Assembly: GCA_027021325.1 (NCBI GenBank)
Contig: JALUUN010000388.1
Span: 1 to 9,090 of the forward strand
Origin: Planctomycetota bacterium
GTDB taxonomy: Bacteria; Planctomycetota; UBA1135
DNA length: 9,090 nucleotides
Direction of reading: 5' to 3'
Both the position numbers and the translations under genes were made by a program. Shown one piece after another: positions 1 through 5,635 of the stretch. Positions within the stretch are counted from its first letter, which is position 1; every line of letters begins with the position of its first letter. A model generated the notes under the pieces. It did not search any database and was not told the DNA's origin. It was given only the letters and a program-made list of their open reading frames with translations.

Positions 1-408
1 GACGAGCGCCATCCGCCGGGCGGGCCGGCGGCCAATACCTGGCAGGGTGCCTTTCCCTTGGAGGACCGCGCCGAGGACGGCTTCCACGGCGTCGCCCCCG
101 TGGCGAGCTTCGCGCCGAGTCCCCTCGGGCTCTACGACCTGGCGGGCAACGTCTGGGAGTGGTGCGCCGACTGGTACCGCCCGGACTGGTATGCCTTCCC
201 GGAGGCCTCGGGACGGGACCCGCAGGGGCCGTCCCGGGAGCAGAGCTTCGATCCTCAGGAGCCCGGCGTTCCGAAGAAGGTCATGCGCGGGGGCTCCTGG
301 CTCTGCAGCGACAGCTACTGCCGGGGCTACCGGCCGACCGCGCGCATGAAGTCCACTCCGGATACGAGCTTCGCCCACACCGGCTTCCGTTGCGTGCGCG
401 ACCCGTGA
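1..408 (+). CDS. Formylglycine-generating enzyme (FGE/SUMF1 family), C-terminal part, 5' end cut off by the window
   Basis: Reading frame 1 is open from the first base to a TGA at 406-408, giving 135 residues that align well with the C-terminal half of sulfatase-modifying factor/FGE. Recognisable blocks are ANTWQGAFP and EDGF..VAPV near the start, GLYDLAGNVWEWCADWY in the middle, MRGGSWLCSDSYCRGYR, and the closing HTGFRCVRDP. The two cysteines of GGSWLCSDSYC (codons 304-306 and 319-321) match the Cys336/Cys341 pair of human FGE, which binds copper and oxidises a substrate cysteine. The protein is therefore more likely a true FGE, converting a sulfatase CxPxR cysteine to formylglycine, than one of the many FGE-fold proteins lacking the pair (EgtB-type, regulatory). 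The substrate sulfatase is not in the window, and an N-terminal signal peptide cannot be assessed. A TTG at 58 could be read as a start, but homology extends upstream of it, so the gene begins outside the window. Confidence 0.9.
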   Translation, partial: DERHPPGGPAANTWQGAFPLEDRAEDGFHGVAPVASFAPSPLGLYDLAGNVWEWCADWYRPDWYAFPEASGRDPQGPSREQSFDPQEPGVPKKVMRGGSWLCSDSYCRGYRPTARMKSTPDTSFAHTGFRCVRDP

Positions 409-461
409 GCAGGCCGCAGCCGGCCATCTCCCGCTCCGTGTGTCGGCGGGGGGTCTGGAGG

Positions 462-479
462 CCCGGCGAGGACGCCGGG
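462..479. terminator. GC-rich hairpin, possible U-less terminator of the FGE gene or ppk leader element
   Basis: A perfect 7-bp stem, CCCGGCG and CGCCGGG, closes an AGGA tetraloop. It starts 54 bases after the FGE stop codon. No T-run follows (the next bases are G ATTCCC), so it is not a classical intrinsic terminator. It could stabilise the 3' end of the upstream transcript or act in the ppk 5' leader. Chance formation is plausible at this base composition. Confidence 0.3.
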
Positions 480-492
480 GATTCCCTGGAGC

Positions 493-511
493 CGGCCCGC
501 GCCCGGGGCCG
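493..511. other. Second short inverted repeat upstream of ppk
   Basis: CGGCCC (493-498) and GGGCCG (506-511) form a 6-bp stem with a 7-base loop, ending 23 bases before the ppk ATG. It is near enough to the start to affect translation if transcribed, but short GC-only stems are common in such DNA. Confidence 0.2.
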
Positions 512-534
512 ATGAGTCCTGGACCCTACTGCCC

Positions 535-2619
535 ATGCCGGAAGCCGCCGTCGAGAACCTGGAGGACCCGGGCCTCTACCTGAACCGGGAGCTCAGTCTC
601 CTCGCCTTCCAGCGGCGGGTCCTGGCCCTCGCCGAGGCGCCGGAGACGCCCCTCCTGGAGCGCCTGCGCTTCCTCACCATCTGTTCCTCCAACCTGGACG
701 AGTTCTTCGAGATCCGGGTGGCGGGGCTGCACCAGCAGCGGGCCTACGGCATCGCCCAGGCCGGTCCGGACGGCCTCAGTCCGACCGAGCAGCTGCAGCG
801 CATCGCCGCCGAGGCGCACGAGATCGTGGACCGCCAGTACCGGGTCCTGAACGAGGTCCTGCAGCCGGCCCTGGAGGAAGAAGGCGTCCGGATCAGCCGC
901 CGCCAGGCCTGGACGCCGGCGCAGCGTGCCTGGGCCCGCGCCTACTTCGAGAACGAGGTGCAGCCGGTCCTGACACCCCTGGCCCTGGATCCGGCCCATC
1001 CCTTCCCGCGCATCCTCAACAAGAGTCTCAACTTCATCGTCGGCCTGGAGGGCGAGGACGCCTTCGGCCGCGAGAGCGGACTCGCCGTGGTGCAGGTGCC
1101 GCGGGCCCTGCCCCGCGTCCTGCGCATGCCCGAGGAGGTGGCCGAGTTCGACTACGACTTCGCCATGCTCAGCTCCATCGTCCACGCCTTCGTGGACGAG
1201 ATCTTCCCGGGCATGACGGTCACCGGCTGCTATCAGTTCCGGGTCACGCGCAACTCGGACCTGTGGGTGGACGAGGAAGAGGTCGAGGATCTCCTGCACG
1301 CCCTGCAGGGGGAGCTCCAGAGCCGCAAGTTCGGAGACGCGGTGCGCCTGGAGGTGGCCCGGGGCTGTCCGCGGGGGCTTACGGACCTCCTCCTCGCCAA
1401 CTTCGAGCTCGGCGAGGAAGACCTCTACGAGGTGGACGGGCCGGTGAACCTCCACCGCCTCGAGGCCCTGTACGAGGCGGTCGAGCGCCCGGACCTGAAG
1501 TTCCCGCCCTTCCGGCCGGGCGTGCCGCCGGGCCTGGGCCACGAGGTGCCTCTCTTCGACGCCCTGCGGCGGCGCGACGTTCTCCTGCACCATCCCTACC
1601 AGTCCTTCGCACCGGTGGTGGAGATGGTGCGCCAGGCGGCGCGCGACCCTCGGGTCCTGGCCATCCAGCAGACCCTCTACCGCACCGGCGGCCAGTCCGC
1701 CCTGGTGGACCTCCTGGTCGAAGCCGCCCTCGCCGGCAAGGAGGTGACGGCGGTGGTGGAGCTGCGGGCGCGCTTCGACGAGGCCGCCAACATCCAGCTG
1801 GCCACGCGCCTCCAGGAGGCCGGCGCCAAGGTCGTCTACGGCATCGTCGGCTACAAGACCCACTGCAAGATGCTCCTCGTCGTGCGCCGCGAGGAGGACG
1901 GCATCCGCCGCTACGTCCACCTGGGGACCGGCAACTACCACCTGGGAACGACCCGTGCCTACACCGACTTCGGCCTCATGAGCGCCGACCCGGAGCTGGG
2001 CGAGGACGTGCACCGGGTCTTCCGCCAGCTGACTTCCATGGGGCGCGCGCCGGAGCTGGGCCGGCTTCTGCACAGCCCCTTCACCCTGCAGGCGCGCCTG
2101 CTGGAGGCCATCGAGGCGGAGATCGAAGAGGCGCACGCGGGACGTCCGGCCTGGATCCGGGCGCGCATGAACTCCCTGAGCGACCCGCGCATGATCCGTG
2201 CCCTGTACCGCGCCTCCCAGGCCGGGGTCCGCGTGGATCTCCTGGTGCGCGGCATCTGCTGTCTGCGGCCGGGGCTTCCGGGGGTCTCGGAGAACATCCG
2301 CGTGCGTTCCCTTCTGGGCCGCTTCCTGGAGCACAGCCGGGCCTGGTGGTTCCACGCCGCCGGGCGCGGAGAGACCTGGCTCAGCAGCGCCGACTGGATG
2401 CCGCGCAACCTGTACAAGCGGGTCGAGCTGGCCTTCCCGGTCGAGGATCCCGAGCTCCGCCGGCGGGTCCTGGCGGAGGCCCTGGAGCTTCCCTGGGAGG
2501 ACAACACCGGCACCTGGGAGCTCCAAGCCGACGGATCCTGGCGGCGGCGCCGTCCCGGCCCGGGGGAGGAACCGAGGAGTGCCCAGCGCGAGCTCCTGGA
2601 GCGCTGGGCCTTGACCTAG
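535..2619 (+). CDS. ppk: Polyphosphate kinase 1 (PPK1)
   Basis: This enzyme reversibly transfers the gamma phosphate of ATP to inorganic polyphosphate through a phosphohistidine intermediate. The 694 residues match the usual PPK1 length (about 690). The N-terminal domain opens with YLNRELSLLAFQRRVL and SSNLDEFFEIRVAGL (about residues 13-70). The head domain follows to about 310, then two phospholipase-D-like catalytic domains. The first carries HLGTGNYH, whose His462 matches the autophosphorylated His435 of E. coli PPK. The second carries EHSR with His600, matching His592, followed by LSSADWMPRN. The kinase is therefore expected to be active. The ATG at 535 is the only ATG, GTG or TTG in frame after the preceding stop at 406-408, although no clear ribosome binding site precedes it. 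The gene runs tail-to-tail into the exopolyphosphatase gene, and their stop codons overlap in one CTAG. Confidence 0.97.
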   Translation: MPEAAVENLEDPGLYLNRELSLLAFQRRVLALAEAPETPLLERLRFLTICSSNLDEFFEIRVAGLHQQRAYGIAQAGPDGLSPTEQLQRIAAEAHEIVDRQYRVLNEVLQPALEEEGVRISRRQAWTPAQRAWARAYFENEVQPVLTPLALDPAHPFPRILNKSLNFIVGLEGEDAFGRESGLAVVQVPRALPRVLRMPEEVAEFDYDFAMLSSIVHAFVDEIFPGMTVTGCYQFRVTRNSDLWVDEEEVEDLLHALQGELQSRKFGDAVRLEVARGCPRGLTDLLLANFELGEEDLYEVDGPVNLHRLEALYEAVERPDLKFPPFRPGVPPGLGHEVPLFDALRRRDVLLHHPYQSFAPVVEMVRQAARDPRVLAIQQTLYRTGGQSALVDLLVEAALAGKEVTAVVELRARFDEAANIQLATRLQEAGAKVVYGIVGYKTHCKMLLVVRREEDGIRRYVHLGTGNYHLGTTRAYTDFGLMSADPELGEDVHRVFRQLTSMGRAPELGRLLHSPFTLQARLLEAIEAEIEEAHAGRPAWIRARMNSLSDPRMIRALYRASQAGVRVDLLVRGICCLRPGLPGVSENIRVRSLLGRFLEHSRAWWFHAAGRGETWLSSADWMPRNLYKRVELAFPVEDPELRRRVLAEALELPWEDNTGTWELQADGSWRRRRPGPGEEPRSAQRELLERWALT
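2616..2619. other. Overlapping convergent stop codons (CTAG) of ppk and ppx
   Basis: The tetramer CTAG supplies TAG to ppk on the plus strand (2617-2619) and TAG to ppx on the minus strand (2618-2616). There is no room between the genes for a dedicated terminator, so each transcript probably runs into the antisense of the other. Confidence 0.95.
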
Positions 2620-4124
2620 ACGGTCTCCACGATGAGGCGCCAGCGGTGAGGCCGGAGGCGGCGGGCCTCGTGCTCCAGGTCCGCCCGCGTCAGGGGGTGG
2701 TCCGCGAGCCAGGTCGCCGGCAGCTCCAGGCGCAGGGTCCGGTCTTCCCGGCGTAGCGCCAGGCGCGGCGGCAGGCTCTCTTCGGAGCGGCTGCGGGCCA
2801 GGCGCACCGCCAGGCGCAGGGCCAGGATCCGGGCCCAGGCGGCGTCCCGCTCCCTCTCCGGCAGGGTCTCCAGGGGCCTGGGGTCGAGGGAGCGGCGGGC
2901 GTTGCGCAGCAGCACCGCCAGGGCCTCCTGCTCGCCGCGGCTGAAGCCGGGCATGTCGGCGTGACGCACGACGTAGGCGCCGTGCTCATGGTGGCGGCTG
3001 GCGCTCAGGAAGAGCCCCAGCTCGTGCAGGCGCGCGGCGCCCTCGAGGAGCAGGCGGTCCTCGGCGGAGGCCGCCGGCGCGAGGCCCTGGTGCAGTTCCC
3101 GCGCCAGGCCCGCCACCCGCCGTCCCTGCTCCCGGTCCACGGCGAAGCGCTCCTCGAAGGCGCCCAGGGTCCGCTCGCGCACGTCCTCACGGCCCAGGCG
3201 GCCGAGGAGGTCGTAGAGGAGGCCTTCGCGCAGGGCCCCGGGGGCGGGCTCCAGGTTCTCCAGGCCGAGGCTCCGGAACAAGGCGAGGAGGAGGGCCAGG
3301 CCGCCGGCGAAGACCGGCCTCCGTTCCTCCCGCAGGCCGCGGAGCTCCAGCTCCTCGACGCGGTCGGCCTCGAGCAGAGCCTCGGCCAGACGCTCCAGGC
3401 CTTCCCGGGCGATGCCGCCGGGGCTCCAGCCCTCCTCCCGCAGGACCCGGGCGCAGGCCTTGATCGTGCCCGAGGCGCCGAGGACACGCCCCCAGCCTTG
3501 CGGCCGCAGCCGGCGGGCGACGGGCTCGATCTCCAGGCGGGCCTCGGCGACCGCCTCCTGCAGGGCGCGGCGCCGCAGCCTTCCTCCGGGGAAGAAGCGG
3601 CGGCTCCAGGAGACGCAGCCCATCTGGAAGGAAGCCGTCAGGCGCGCTTCGAAGCCCTCGCCGAGGATGCACTCCGTACTGCCGCCGCCGATGTCCAGGA
3701 CCAGGTGCCGGCCCGGCCCGGGATCCACGGAGTGGCAGACTCCCAGGTGGATCAAGCGGGCCTCCTCGGCGCCGCCGACCACCTCGATCGGGTGGCCCAG
3801 GGCGGCCTCCAGGAGGGGCAGGAACTCGGGGAGGTTCGCCGCCTTGCGGAAGGTGTTCGTGCCCACCGCGCGCACCCGCTCCGCGGGCACCCCGCGCAGG
3901 AGCTGCCGGAAGCGGCGCAGACAGCCCAGGGCGCGCTCGACGGCCTCTCCCGCCATGCGGTTCTCCGCGTCCAGGCCGGCGGCGAGGCGCACGCGCTCCC
4001 GGACCCGGTCGAGGGGCTCGGGGACGCCGGCGCGCAGGCGTGCCACGACGAGGTGGAAGCTGTTGGAGCCCAGGTCCACCGCCGCGAGGGGAGCCTCTTC
4101 CTCCGTTGCCCGGGCCGGCGCCAT
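2616..4124 (-). CDS. ppx: Exopolyphosphatase, Ppx/GppA family
   Basis: This 502-residue protein should release phosphate from polyphosphate ends, or hydrolyse pppGpp to ppGpp, acting opposite to the adjacent PPK1. The ASKHA phosphatase fold spans about residues 12-305. It shows the phosphate-binding loops DLGSNSFH (17-24) and DIGGGSTE (144-151), the TNTFRKA block (89-95), and the GGAEEARLIHLGV block (117-129) with the catalytic glutamate region at Glu120/121. A C-terminal HD-type domain follows from about 315, with LHELGLFLSASRHHEHGAYVV (366-386) and ADMPGFSRGEQEAL closely like E. coli Ppx (513 aa) and GppA (494 aa). Sequence alone does not separate Ppx from GppA; the ppk neighbour favours Ppx. 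The ATG at 4124-4122 begins MAPARATEEE just before the first conserved strand. A GGAGG lies 15 bases upstream, too far for a good Shine-Dalgarno. The frame stays open well upstream, but that stretch is the antisense of apaH and shows no homology. Confidence 0.93.
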   Translation of the reverse strand: MAPARATEEEAPLAAVDLGSNSFHLVVARLRAGVPEPLDRVRERVRLAAGLDAENRMAGEAVERALGCLRRFRQLLRGVPAERVRAVGTNTFRKAANLPEFLPLLEAALGHPIEVVGGAEEARLIHLGVCHSVDPGPGRHLVLDIGGGSTECILGEGFEARLTASFQMGCVSWSRRFFPGGRLRRRALQEAVAEARLEIEPVARRLRPQGWGRVLGASGTIKACARVLREEGWSPGGIAREGLERLAEALLEADRVEELELRGLREERRPVFAGGLALLLALFRSLGLENLEPAPGALREGLLYDLLGRLGREDVRERTLGAFEERFAVDREQGRRVAGLARELHQGLAPAASAEDRLLLEGAARLHELGLFLSASRHHEHGAYVVRHADMPGFSRGEQEALAVLLRNARRSLDPRPLETLPERERDAAWARILALRLAVRLARSRSEESLPPRLALRREDRTLRLELPATWLADHPLTRADLEHEARRLRPHRWRLIVETV

Positions 4125-4151
4125 GGCCGGGAAGTGTACCCTCCGGCCATG
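4122..4151. promoter_or_regulatory. Inverted repeat containing both divergent start codons of ppx and apaH
   Basis: CATGGCCGG at 4122-4130 and CCGGCCATG at 4143-4151 are exact reverse complements around a 12-base spacer. The left arm includes the ppx ATG read on the minus strand, and the right arm includes the apaH ATG. Only 24 bases separate the two starts, so the promoters must lie inside the opposing genes or the messages must be almost leaderless. The repeat could be a dimeric operator or, in a longer transcript, a hairpin that hides the start codon. Either role is inference; the symmetry is seen directly. Confidence 0.45.
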
Positions 4152-4994
4152 TCCCGCTACGTCCTCGGCGACGTGCAGGGCTGCTTGCGCAGCCTGGAGC
4201 GGCTCCTCGACCGCATCGCCTTCGATGCCGGGCGTGACCACCTCCTGTTCCTGGGCGACCTCGTGAACCGTGGCCCGCGCTCCCTGGAGGTTCTGCGTTT
4301 CGTACGCGGTCTCGGGCCGGCGGCCTCTTGCATCCTCGGCAACCACGAGGTCCACCTCCTGGGCGTGCGGGCCGGGGTCCGGGCCCCCGAGGAGGACGAC
4401 GCCTGGGCGGAGCTGGAGGCCGCGCCGGACAGGGCGGCCCTCCTGGACTGGATGGCCGGCTGGCCCCTGACCCGGAGGGAGGAGGACCGGTGGTTCCTGG
4501 TCCACGCCGGGCTGCTGCCGTCCTGGAGCCTGGCCGAGGCCGAGGAGCGGGCGCGCCGGGCCGAAGGCCTGCTCCGGGCGCGGCCGGCGGAGCTCCTGGC
4601 GCCGGGCGCCGCCGGAGCGGAGGATCCGGAGGTCGCCGAGGCCGCCCGCGACCTCGCCGTCCTCACCCGCATCCGCGGCGTGGACGCCGCCGGCTCCATG
4701 GCGGCCTCGCTCTCGGGCCCGCCCGAGGCCTTCCCTCCCGATCTCCGGCCCTGGTTCGAGCTCCCGCACCGCCGCGAGCCGGGCTGGACCGTCCTCTTCG
4801 GCCACTGGGCCTCCCTCCTCGTGCGGCGGATGGAAGGGGCGGTCTCCCTGGACAGCGGCTGCGTCTGGGGCGGATGGCTCAGCGCTCTGCGCCTCGAGGA
4901 CGGCGCCCTCTTCCAGGTCGAGGCCGATCCCGGGGAGGTCCGCGCCTGGATGGTCCGCCCCGGCCCCGGCGGGCCGCCTACATGTAGGGGTTGA
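4149..4994 (+). CDS. apaH: Symmetrical bis(5'-nucleosyl)-tetraphosphatase (diadenosine tetraphosphatase)
   Basis: ApaH hydrolyses Ap4A to two ADP, and in enterobacteria it also removes NpnN caps from RNA. The 281 residues match E. coli ApaH (280). The PPP-family metallophosphatase motifs appear in order: GDVQG (7-11), GDLVNRG (36-42), GNHE (64-67), VHAG (118-121), and the ApaH-specific FGHWASL (217-223) and DSGCVWGG (235-242). The usual GDxHG histidine is glutamine here. As I recall, several gamma- and betaproteobacterial ApaH proteins share this, so I do not read it as inactivation. The ATG at 4149 starts directly at the first beta strand (MSRYVLGDVQG), as expected. No strong ribosome binding site is visible. 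The gene is divergent from ppx, and its 3' end overlaps the 3' end of the nfu gene on the other strand by 17 bases, so the last codons (GPPTCRG) are double-coding. Confidence 0.95.
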   Translation: MSRYVLGDVQGCLRSLERLLDRIAFDAGRDHLLFLGDLVNRGPRSLEVLRFVRGLGPAASCILGNHEVHLLGVRAGVRAPEEDDAWAELEAAPDRAALLDWMAGWPLTRREEDRWFLVHAGLLPSWSLAEAEERARRAEGLLRARPAELLAPGAAGAEDPEVAEAARDLAVLTRIRGVDAAGSMAASLSGPPEAFPPDLRPWFELPHRREPGWTVLFGHWASLLVRRMEGAVSLDSGCVWGGWLSALRLEDGALFQVEADPGEVRAWMVRPGPGGPPTCRG

Positions 4995-5574
4995 GGCCGG
5001 CGGCGTGATCAGTCACGTCGTGGATGGCCCCGAGCTCGGGCACGGCCTCGCGGAGGGCCACCTCGACGCCCTGGCGCAGGGTGGCCACGGCCGAGCCGCA
5101 GCCCTGGCAGCCGCCGCCCATGGTGATGAAGAGGTCGTTGCCCTCGTTGCGGGCGATCTCGACGAAGCCGCCGTGAGCGGCGAGCGCGGGATTCAACTGG
5201 GTGTCGATGACCTGCTGCGCCTTCCAGCGCAGGAGGTCGCTGCCCTGCAGGTGCTCGGGAGCGTCCTCGGCGATCACCGGCTGGTTCGCCTGCAGGTGTG
5301 CCCGGATGGCGGCACCGATGGCGCGGGCCAGAGGCCGCCAGTCCTCCGGCGGCTGGCGCAGGGTCACGAGCAGCTCGCCGTGGCGCACCTGGACGCCCTG
5401 GATGTTCTCGTCCACCTCGAAGACGGCGTGGATCAGAGGCGCGTGCTCGCGGGCGAAGTCCCGGTCGCTGGTGTAGAGGGTGCCGAGGTACAGGGAGCGG
5501 TCGACCCGGAACAGGCAGCTCCGGTTGTCGAGCTGCGGCTCGGCGGTGATCTGGATCTCCTGGGTTCCGGTCAT
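4978..5574 (-). CDS. NfuA-like iron-sulfur cluster carrier (Nfu N-terminal domain plus NifU-type C-terminal domain)
   Basis: Nfu proteins bind a [4Fe-4S] cluster between two subunits and pass it to client enzymes in the cytoplasm. The 198-residue protein has an Nfu_N-like domain at about residues 8-95 (the LFRVDRSLYLG and HAVFEVDENIQGVQV region). A NifU C-terminal domain follows from about 117, with NPALAAHGGFVEI, GGGCQGCGSAVATLRQGVE and VTDHAAGLNPYM at the very end. The cluster-binding CxxC is Cys156/Cys159. The tail resembles the HAAGENPYY ending of proteobacterial NfuA, although the N-terminal domain is not the degenerate A-type domain of E. coli NfuA. The ATG at 5574 is chosen because AGGAG lies 7 bases upstream. 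Two earlier in-frame ATGs (5598 and 5610) would add 4 to 12 residues without homology. It lies 61 bases downstream of the carbamoyltransferase gene on the same strand and may be co-transcribed with it. Confidence 0.93.
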   Translation of the reverse strand: MTGTQEIQITAEPQLDNRSCLFRVDRSLYLGTLYTSDRDFAREHAPLIHAVFEVDENIQGVQVRHGELLVTLRQPPEDWRPLARAIGAAIRAHLQANQPVIAEDAPEHLQGSDLLRWKAQQVIDTQLNPALAAHGGFVEIARNEGNDLFITMGGGCQGCGSAVATLRQGVEVALREAVPELGAIHDVTDHAAGLNPYM

Positions 5575-5635
5575 GGCGTCTCTCCTGGTGGCGGCCATTC
5601 TACTCTCCATCCCTTCGGCCCGCCGGAAGCCGGCT
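5575..5635. other. Short intergenic gap between the carbamoyltransferase and nfu genes, with a perfect palindrome at its edge
   Basis: This 61-base spacer lies between two minus-strand genes. At its upstream edge GAAGCCGGCTTC (5626-5637) is a perfect 12-bp palindrome that runs into the carbamoyltransferase stop codon (5638-5636). No T-run follows on the minus strand, so a terminator is unlikely. The spacer also carries the nfu ribosome binding site. I see no convincing promoter here, which fits a two-gene operon. Confidence 0.35.
5581..5586 (-). promoter_or_regulatory. Shine-Dalgarno AGGAGA of the nfu gene
   Basis: Read on the minus strand, AGGAGA precedes ATG 5574 by 6 bases (7 counted from AGGAG). 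It decides the start among three in-frame ATG codons. It stands out because most other genes in the window lack such a sequence. Confidence 0.75.

Larger units (their letters stand above)
409..534. other. Intergenic region between the FGE gene and ppk
   Basis: This 126-base gap separates two genes on the same strand. The ppk reading frame stays open across it, but it has no ATG, GTG or TTG in that frame before 535, so it is probably untranslated. It holds two GC-rich inverted repeats (462-479 and 493-511). I see no clear -35/-10 promoter and no Shine-Dalgarno-like sequence just before the ppk ATG. It may contain the ppk promoter and leader, but no specific element can be named from sequence alone. 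Confidence 0.5.

Noticed and set aside
526..2526. Long minus-strand reading frame (666 codons) antisense to ppk
   Set aside because: It mirrors the ppk codons; its composition (runs of Leu, Val, Gly, Glu, His) is typical of antisense frames in GC-rich genes, and no family motif is visible.
1263..2756. Plus-strand frame overlapping ppk and the end of ppx
   Set aside because: Dominated by Gly, Pro, Arg and Ala, it lies out of frame within two well-supported genes and has no recognisable domain.
2961..4148. Extension of the apaH frame upstream through the antisense of ppx
   Set aside because: The frame is open, but the ApaH fold begins exactly at the ATG at 4149; the upstream part is low-complexity antisense of Ppx.
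4167..4181. GDVQG in ApaH in place of GDVHG as a possible loss of activity
   Set aside because: From memory the glutamine occurs in other gamma- and betaproteobacterial ApaH proteins, and all other metal and substrate motifs are intact, so it looks like normal family variation.
4125..4805. Upstream extension of the ppx frame through the antisense of apaH
   Set aside because: No homology before MAPARATEEE; the region codes for ApaH on the other strand.
5575..5610. Earlier nfu starts at 5598 and 5610
   Set aside because: They lack a ribosome binding site as good as the AGGAGA before 5574 and add only unconserved residues.
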